From: Gemmatimonadota bacterium
Lineage (GTDB): Bacteria > Gemmatimonadota > Gemmatimonadetes > Longimicrobiales > Gaopeijiaceae
Assembly (NCBI GenBank): GCA_029262115.1
Contig: JAJCZZ010000010.1
Location: forward strand, 62,001-126,000
Length of the DNA stretch: 64,000 nt
Direction: 5' to 3'
A program made the position numbers and the translations under genes. Position 1 is the first letter of the stretch. The number at the start of each line of letters is the position of its first letter. Positions 58,714-64,000 of this stretch are shown here, in pieces. Under the pieces are notes generated by a model. The model was given only the letters and a program-made list of their open reading frames with translations, ran no database searches and had not been told where the DNA came from.

Positions 58714-59187
58714 TCACCCACCCTTGGCGACCTCTTCCAGCCGCTGGTAGCTGGCTTCCAGGCCCTCTTCCATGCCGCTGGCGAGCATTCCCTTTCTGGC
58801 CTCCTCGTCGGGTAGCTCCATGCGGACGGTCATGAGCGTGCCTTCGCCGTCGGGCTGGAACGTGGTCTCGATGCGGTTGTCGGGGGTCGGGTCCGGCAGG
58901 TGCATGCGCTCGATGTGGACGATGCGGGAGAAGGGCTCCAGGGCGACGAACTCACCGGTCAGGTAGAAGCCCTGTCCGTCTCCCTTGGTCCATTCGTAGC
59001 GCAACGCTCCGCCGGGGCGCGCGTCGCATTGGCACACCGGCATGGTCCAGCCGGGAGGACCGAGCATCCACTGTTGGATCAGGTCGGGCTCGAGGTGGGC
59101 GCGGTAGACCTGCTCTGGGGGTGCGGCGAAGCGGCGGGTGACAACGACCGTGCGGTCGCCTTCGGTGGTGAGCTTCAAGGAGTTCAT
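58714..59187 (-). CDS. SRPBCC/AHSA1 domain protein
   Basis: A 157-residue protein of the START-like AHSA1 family (VVVTRRFAAPPEQVYRAHLEPDLIQQWMLGPPGWTMPVCQCDARPGGALRYEW... GEFVALEPFSRIVHIERMHLPDP... TLMTVRMELPDEEARKGMLASGMEEGLEASYQRLEEVA). This fold binds hydrophobic ligands. It overlaps the ArsR gene (ATGA) and is typical of the ArsR-SRPBCC pairs in which the regulator controls the pair. Confidence 0.9.
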   Translation of the reverse strand: MNSLKLTTEGDRTVVVTRRFAAPPEQVYRAHLEPDLIQQWMLGPPGWTMPVCQCDARPGGALRYEWTKGDGQGFYLTGEFVALEPFSRIVHIERMHLPDPTPDNRIETTFQPDGEGTLMTVRMELPDEEARKGMLASGMEEGLEASYQRLEEVAKGG

Positions 59188-59540
59188 GGCGTCGGGTTCT
59201 CAGCGGTTGAGGTGGGGGCGGCTAGGAGTGTATCCAGCCGGTCGTAGTTGGCGGAAAGCGCCGTCTTGAGCACGGCAAGCCACTCGTCGATCGCGGCCAC
59301 CCCGTCCGGCGAGAGGCGACACGGCCGGCGGGTGCCGTCGATCCGCCGGCGAATGAGGCCGGCCTTCTCCAGGACACCGATGTGATGAGAGACGGCCGGC
59401 TGGCTCATGTCGAAGGGCTCGGCCAACTCCATCACCGACACCTCCCCTTCGGACAGCCGATCCAGGATGGCTCGCCGGGCTGGGTGAGCCAGCGCGGCGA
59501 AGACGACGTCCATATCCGGTGCGTGCTCGGCCAGTTTCAT
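59184..59540 (-). CDS. ArsR family transcriptional regulator
   Basis: A 118-residue winged-helix regulator ([69 protein letters not shown]). It has no metal-binding CxC or ELCVCDL motif, so it belongs to the non-metal SdpR-like group. AT-rich sequence before it (59541-59570) contains two ATAA-rich direct repeats (TTATATAAG and ATAAATAAG on the minus strand) and a TTGACA box, which may be the promoter and its own operator. It is divergent from metH. Confidence 0.9.
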   Translation of the reverse strand: MKLAEHAPDMDVVFAALAHPARRAILDRLSEGEVSVMELAEPFDMSQPAVSHHIGVLEKAGLIRRRIDGTRRPCRLSPDGVAAIDEWLAVLKTALSANYDRLDTLLAAPTSTAENPTP

Positions 59541-59691
59541 AATGCTATCCTTATATAAAGACTTATTTATGTCAAGTGGCGATTGGATGGGGTGTCGCCG
59601 CCACGGCCGCCGGCCCCTTGGATCCGCCCCACGCCGGCTTTACCTTCCGGGCACAACCGAATCGGGCGATTTGCGGCGTATTGCGGCCCGA

Positions 59692-59712
59692 CCGACCAAG
59701 CTGATTGGTCGG
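59692..59712. promoter_or_regulatory. Hairpin in the metH leader
   Basis: CCGACCAA-GCTGA-TTGGTCGG is a perfect 8-bp stem with a 5-base loop, 70 bases before the metH start. AAACATGCTAAAAAG follows. It could be part of a leader control element. The conserved boxes of the cobalamin and SAM riboswitches are not seen. Confidence 0.45.
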
Positions 59713-59781
59713 CCAAACATGCTAAAAAGCCATGCCTCGCCGCGTGCATGTTCGCTGCGGGGCTTGGTGTTGGAGGAGACC

Positions 59782-62700
59782 ATGAACGACACGGCTGACG
59801 GTCCTCGCTCCGCCGGGGAGCGGATCGACGCGCTCCGCCAGGAGCTGGCGAAGCGCATCCTGATCCTGGACGGGGCGATGGGGACGATGATCCAGTCCTA
59901 TCGCCTGGAAGAGCAGGACTACCGGGGCGACGCGCTCGCCGACCATCCGAGTGCTCTGTTCGGCGCGAATGACGTGCTCGCGCTCACTCGCCCGGACGTG
60001 CTCGGCGAGATCCACGCCAAGTATCTCGAGGCAGGGTCCGACATCCTGGAGACGAACACGTTCAACGCGAACGCGGTCGGGATGGCCGACTACGATCTTC
60101 AGTCCAAGGTCCGCGACATCAACGTCGCCTCGGCCCGCGTCGCGCGGGAAGCTGCCGACCGGGCGGAGGCCGCAGACGGGCGGGCGCGGTGGGTGGCCGG
60201 GTCGCTCGGCCCGACGACCCGCAGCGCGTCCATCTCTCCGGACGTCGGAGATCCTGGAGCGCGAAACGTCACGTTCGACGACCTGGTGGAGGCCTACTCC
60301 GAGCAGACGGAGGCGCTTCTGGACGGGGGCGTCGACCTCCTGTTGGTCGAAACGGTGTTCGACACGTTGAACGCGAAGGCCGCCCTCTTCGCCATCTCGA
60401 CGGTTCTGGAAACGCGTGGCGTCGACGTTCCGGTCATGGTGTCAGGTACGATCACGGACCAGAGCGGCCGGACGCTCTCCGGTCAGACACCCGAAGCGTT
60501 CTACAACTCCATCCGGCACGGCGTTCAGGCTGGTCCCCTGCGCCGATCCGGCTTGTTGACCGTCGGCCTCAACTGCGCGTTGGGCGTCGACCAGCTTCGC
60601 CCCTTTCTGGAAGAGCTGTCGGACGTGGCGGAGCTTCCCGTGTCGTGCCACCCGAACGCGGGCCTCCCCAACGAATTCGGCGGATACGATCAGACACCCG
60701 AGCACATGGCGACGGTCATTCGTGACTTCGCCGACGCGGGCTTCCTGAACATCGTGGGGGGATGCTGCGGCACGACGCCCGACCATATCCGGGCCATCGC
60801 GGACGCGGTCGCGGACAAGGCGCCCCGCCCCCTTCCCCAGCGTGAGCGCGTGACCCGCCTGTCGGGTCTGGAGCCCATCACCATCGGGCCCGACTCGCTC
60901 TTCGTGAACGTCGGTGAACGGACGAACGTGACCGGGTCCCGCCGCTTCGCACGGCTGATCATGGAGGATGCGTACGAGACCGCGCTCGAAGTCGCCCTCC
61001 AACAGGTTCAGGGCGGCGCCCAGATCATCGACGTGAACATGGACGAGGGGCTACTCGACGCTCAGGCGGCCATGACCCGCTTTTTGAACCTGATGGCGGC
61101 CGAACCCGAGATCGCGCGGATTCCCGTCATGGTGGACTCGTCCGACTGGCGGGTTCTCGAGACCGGCTTGAAGTGCCTCCAGGGCAAGGGGATCGTCAAC
61201 TCGATCTCGCTCAAGGACGGCGAGCCCGAGTTCCGTGAAAAGGCGCGTCTGGTCCGCCGGTACGGAGCGGCGGCGGTCGTTATGGCGTTCGACGAAGACG
61301 GTCAGGCCGACTCGCTGGCGCGGCGTATCGAGATCTGCAGCCGTGCGTACCGGATCCTGGTCGAGGAGGAGGGCTTTCCGCCCGAGGACATCGTGTTCGA
61401 CGCGAACGTCTTCGCGGTCGCGACCGGGATTTCCGAGCACAACCGATACGCCATCGACTTCATCGGGGCGGTCGAGGGCGTGAAGGCTGCGTGCCCGTAC
61501 GTCCTGACGAGCGGCGGCATCAGCAACGTCTCCTTTTCGTTCCGCGGGAGCCCGGAGGTGCGCGAGGCCATGCACGCCGCGTTCCTCTACCACGCTATTG
61601 CCGCGGGCCTCGACATGGGAATCGTGAATGCCGGCGCGCTGCCGGTGTACGACGAGATCCCCGGCGAGCTCCTCGACCCGATCGAGGACGTTCTGTTCGC
61701 TCGAAATCCGGAGGCGACGGAAGCGCTCACCCGCATCGCGGGGGAGCGCACGGGCACGACGGAGAGCCGGACCACCGAAGACCTGTCCTGGCGGGAGCAC
61801 GACGTACACGCGCGGCTCGTGCACGCGCTCGTCAAAGGAATCGACGCCTTCATCGAGGAAGACACGGAAGCCGCGCGCCAACAAGCCGAGCGGGCGCTCC
61901 ACGTCATCGAAGGGCCGTTGATGGACGGCATGAACGTCGTCGGAGATCTCTTCGGAAGTGGGCGAATGTTTCTCCCGCAGGTGGTAAAGAGCGCGCGCGT
62001 CATGAAGAAGTCGGTGGCCTACCTGCTCCCCTACCTGGAAGCCGAGAAGCTCGAGGGCGAAGCCGAAGGAAAAGGCCGCATCCTCATGGCCACCGTAAAG
62101 GGAGACGTGCATGATATCGGCAAGAACATCGTCGGCGTCGTCCTTCAGTGTAACGGTTACGAGGTCATCGATCTGGGCGTCATGGTGCCGGCCGAGCGCA
62201 TCCTGGAAACCGCCCGCGAGTCGGCCGTCGACATCGTCGGGCTCTCAGGGCTGATCACCCCTTCGCTCGACCAGATGGTCCACGTGGCCAGGGAAATGGA
62301 GCGCCTGGACTTCGACGTCCCGCTGCTCATCGGGGGCGCCACGACATCCCGTGCGCATACCGCGGTCAAGGTCGAGCCCTCGTACAGCGGGCCCACCGTG
62401 CACGTTGTCGACGCGTCCCGCGCCGTGGGGGTCGTCGGCAGTCTTCTCGACCGTGCCGGCCGTGAGGACTATGTCGAGACGGTTCGCCGTCAGTATGACG
62501 CGGAACGAGAACGACGCGCACGGAAGGGAGCCCGGAGCGAGTTGCTCGACGTCGCCGAGGCGCGAGCACAGCGGTGGACGACGGATTGGCCGGAATACGT
62601 GCCGCCCGTGCCGTCACGCCCCGGCATCCATCAGCTCGACGTTCCGGTGTCGGAGCTGCGACCGCTTATCGACTGGACGCCGTTCTTTCAGACCTGGGAG

Positions 62701-63603
62701 TTGGCCGGGTCGTGGCCGACGATCCTCGAAGACGAGTTGGTCGGCGAGACGGCTCGCTCCCTGATGGCGGACGCGAACTCGCTGCTGGATCGGGTCGAAG
62801 CCGAAGCGCTGCTCCGTCCACGCGCCGTGGTGGGCCTCTTCCCCGCCGGATCCGAGGGAGACGACGTCCGCGTCTGGACGGATGCCGACCGGACCGAGGT
62901 CCGGGCCACGGTGCACGGCCTCCGCCAGCAGTTCGGGAAGAAGGGCCGCCCGAACCTCTGTCTATCCGACTTCGTCGCGCCCGTCGACACGCCGGTGGAA
63001 GACTGGATGGGGGCGTTTGCGGTGACGGCCGGCCGGGGACTCGAACCGTACATCCGGGAGCGGGAAGCGGCGCTCGACGACTACCAGGCCATACTGGCGC
63101 AGGCCATCGGCGATCGGCTCGCGGAGGCGCTGGCCGAGTACACGCACCGCTTCGTGCGGACGACGCTGTGGGGGTATGCGGCCGGGGAGTCCCTGGAGAA
63201 CACCGATCTGGTGCGTGAGGCCTACCGCGGCATCCGTCCCGCGCCAGGGTACCCGGCATGTCCGGACCACACGGAGAAGCGGACCCTGTTCGACCTGCTG
63301 GATGTTACCGACGCCATTGGCGTCACGCTCACCGAGAGCTGCGCGATGGACCCGCCCTCGTCCGTCAGCGGGTGGTACTTCGCCCATCCAGGGGCCCACT
63401 ACTTCGGCGTGGGCCGTGTCGGGCGGGATCAGGTCGCGGATTACGCGGAACGGAAGGGGATGAGCGTCGAAGACGTGGAGCGTTGGCTGGGCCCGAATCT
63501 GGGGTACGATCCGTCCGCTTCACCCGCGCCCGCCGCCGCGTCGCAGGGCAAGCCGACGACCCGCGCGACGACGACAGCAGGAACGGTCGGGGGAACCCGA
63601 TGA
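59782..63603 (+). CDS. metH: Cobalamin-dependent methionine synthase MetH
   Basis: A 1273-residue enzyme that moves a methyl group from methyltetrahydrofolate to homocysteine. All modules are seen: homocysteine domain (residues 15-340; [21 protein letters not shown] with Cys328 and Cys329 as zinc ligands), pterin domain (about 360-640; [28 protein letters not shown]), cap and cobalamin domain (about 680-920; GDVHDIGKN with ligand His777, [13 protein letters not shown]) and AdoMet activation domain ([15 protein letters not shown] near 1150). The ATG at 59782 has TGGAGGAG just before it; an open frame further upstream is not protein-like. It overlaps the next gene (ATGA). Confidence 0.96.
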   Translation: MNDTADGPRSAGERIDALRQELAKRILILDGAMGTMIQSYRLEEQDYRGDALADHPSALFGANDVLALTRPDVLGEIHAKYLEAGSDILETNTFNANAVGMADYDLQSKVRDINVASARVAREAADRAEAADGRARWVAGSLGPTTRSASISPDVGDPGARNVTFDDLVEAYSEQTEALLDGGVDLLLVETVFDTLNAKAALFAISTVLETRGVDVPVMVSGTITDQSGRTLSGQTPEAFYNSIRHGVQAGPLRRSGLLTVGLNCALGVDQLRPFLEELSDVAELPVSCHPNAGLPNEFGGYDQTPEHMATVIRDFADAGFLNIVGGCCGTTPDHIRAIADAVADKAPRPLPQRERVTRLSGLEPITIGPDSLFVNVGERTNVTGSRRFARLIMEDAYETALEVALQQVQGGAQIIDVNMDEGLLDAQAAMTRFLNLMAAEPEIARIPVMVDSSDWRVLETGLKCLQGKGIVNSISLKDGEPEFREKARLVRRYGAAAVVMAFDEDGQADSLARRIEICSRAYRILVEEEGFPPEDIVFDANVFAVATGISEHNRYAIDFIGAVEGVKAACPYVLTSGGISNVSFSFRGSPEVREAMHAAFLYHAIAAGLDMGIVNAGALPVYDEIPGELLDPIEDVLFARNPEATEALTRIAGERTGTTESRTTEDLSWREHDVHARLVHALVKGIDAFIEEDTEAARQQAERALHVIEGPLMDGMNVVGDLFGSGRMFLPQVVKSARVMKKSVAYLLPYLEAEKLEGEAEGKGRILMATVKGDVHDIGKNIVGVVLQCNGYEVIDLGVMVPAERILETARESAVDIVGLSGLITPSLDQMVHVAREMERLDFDVPLLIGGATTSRAHTAVKVEPSYSGPTVHVVDASRAVGVVGSLLDRAGREDYVETVRRQYDAERERRARKGARSELLDVAEARAQRWTTDWPEYVPPVPSRPGIHQLDVPVSELRPLIDWTPFFQTWELAGSWPTILEDELVGETARSLMADANSLLDRVEAEALLRPRAVVGLFPAGSEGDDVRVWTDADRTEVRATVHGLRQQFGKKGRPNLCLSDFVAPVDTPVEDWMGAFAVTAGRGLEPYIREREAALDDYQAILAQAIGDRLAEALAEYTHRFVRTTLWGYAAGESLENTDLVREAYRGIRPAPGYPACPDHTEKRTLFDLLDVTDAIGVTLTESCAMDPPSSVSGWYFAHPGAHYFGVGRVGRDQVADYAERKGMSVEDVERWLGPNLGYDPSASPAPAAASQGKPTTRATTTAGTVGGTR

Positions 63604-64000
63604 GGGACCGGATCGCCGACGGGCGCGTCCACGTGTTCGATGGTGCGATGGGTACCCTGCTCTACGACCGGGGGATCTTCGTCAACGTCTGTTACGACCA
63701 GCTCAACGTCGACCGCCCGGAGCTGATACAGGCGCTCCATGAAGAGTACGTTGACGCTGGTGCGGATATCCTGGAGACCAACACGTTCGGCGCCAACCCC
63801 GTGAAGCTATCGTCGTTCGGGCTGGCCGACCGGACCGAGGCGATCAACCAGCGTGCCGTGGAGTTGGCGCGCGCGGCCGCCCGTGGCCAGGCCAGCGTGG
63901 CGGGAGCGGTCGGCCCGCTGGGCGTTCGCATCGAGCCGTGGGGACCGACCTCGCTCGACGAAGCCGAGGGACACTTCGAGCGCCAGGTCGCGGGCCTCCT
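63600..64000 (+). CDS. Homocysteine S-methyltransferase / methylenetetrahydrofolate reductase-like, 3' end outside the window
   Basis: The first 133 residues are visible: [83 protein letters not shown]. This is the N-terminus of the zinc-dependent homocysteine methyltransferase fold as in the bifunctional YitJ-type enzymes and MetH. Because it follows metH with a 4-base overlap, a fused methyltransferase-MTHFR that feeds methyltetrahydrofolate to MetH is the best guess. The C-terminal domain is off the window, so this is not settled. Confidence 0.75.
   Translation, partial: MRDRIADGRVHVFDGAMGTLLYDRGIFVNVCYDQLNVDRPELIQALHEEYVDAGADILETNTFGANPVKLSSFGLADRTEAINQRAVELARAAARGQASVAGAVGPLGVRIEPWGPTSLDEAEGHFERQVAGL

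Noticed and set aside
59542-59781. An 80-codon N-terminal extension of metH
   Set aside because: The family N-terminus starts at 59782 with a good ribosome-binding site; the upstream part is not protein-like and lies over the leader hairpin.

Overview
The window is a GC-rich chromosomal segment from a diderm bacterium. The gene set points to Gemmatimonadota or a close relative. This is an inference from gene content, not from a marker gene: a PadR-controlled ADOP-type duplicated permease, a SprA-like giant outer-membrane protein, a DUF5916 outer-membrane protein, many small signal-peptide proteins of unknown family, PilB/PilT/PilC, and LptF/LptG next to the SprA-like gene. No rRNA, tRNA or CRISPR array was seen.

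Layout. (1) 1-6675, minus strand: a seven-gene [NiFe]-hydrogenase operon in the order small subunit, large subunit, cytochrome b, maturation protease, hypA, hypB, hypF, with every junction overlapping; hypF runs off the window. Its HypA lacks the zinc ribbon. (2) 6676-10688: a 644-bp regulatory gap with a 36-bp direct repeat and a CRP/FNR-like palindrome, a small membrane protein, a cNMP-domain/thioredoxin-reductase-like flavoprotein divergent from a DksA/TraR protein, and a DUF5996 gene. (3) 10837-13855: PadR regulator plus ADOP permease. (4) 14040-16420: small exported proteins, including a tightly coupled four-gene operon with a 56-residue protein in the middle. (5) 16713-21203: response regulator, then a MacAB-like exporter (adaptor, permease, ATPase) divergent from its TetR-type regulator across tandem operators. 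(6) 21261-29315: an AAA ATPase behind three 15-bp tandem repeats; a complete insertion sequence (19-bp perfect terminal repeats, 6-bp target duplication) lying 16 bp before a LuxR-type regulator; then an M15-like peptidase lipoprotein, a HEAT-like protein and a PQQ dehydrogenase.

(7) 29353-33376 is a toxin-module cluster: a HipB-like regulator with a decayed HipA remnant, a Phd-like antitoxin with a zeta-like kinase toxin, and a Fic protein with an AbiEi-like N-terminus. (8) 33688-44806, minus strand: sprA-like, comEA-like, pilB, pilT, pilC. (9) 44895-47431: lptF and lptG. (10) 47495-54243 is a second accessory island: a second Fic protein behind four operator-like repeats, a TM0106-type nuclease-helicase, a truncated DUF429 gene and a frameshifted CPBP protease gene. 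(11) 54412-64000: a DapF homologue whose two catalytic cysteines are serines, a DUF5916 protein, an ArsR/SRPBCC pair, a full-length cobalamin methionine synthase, and the start of a second homocysteine methyltransferase coupled to it.

Several accessory modules share one design. A protein with an N-terminal DNA-binding domain (HipB-like, AbiEi-Fic, winged-helix Fic, TetR) sits directly behind short repeated sites, which suggests autoregulation. The oddest points are the HypA without zinc ribbon, the Ser/Ser DapF homologue, the repeat-fronted Fic and AAA genes, and the unusual Phd/zeta pairing.
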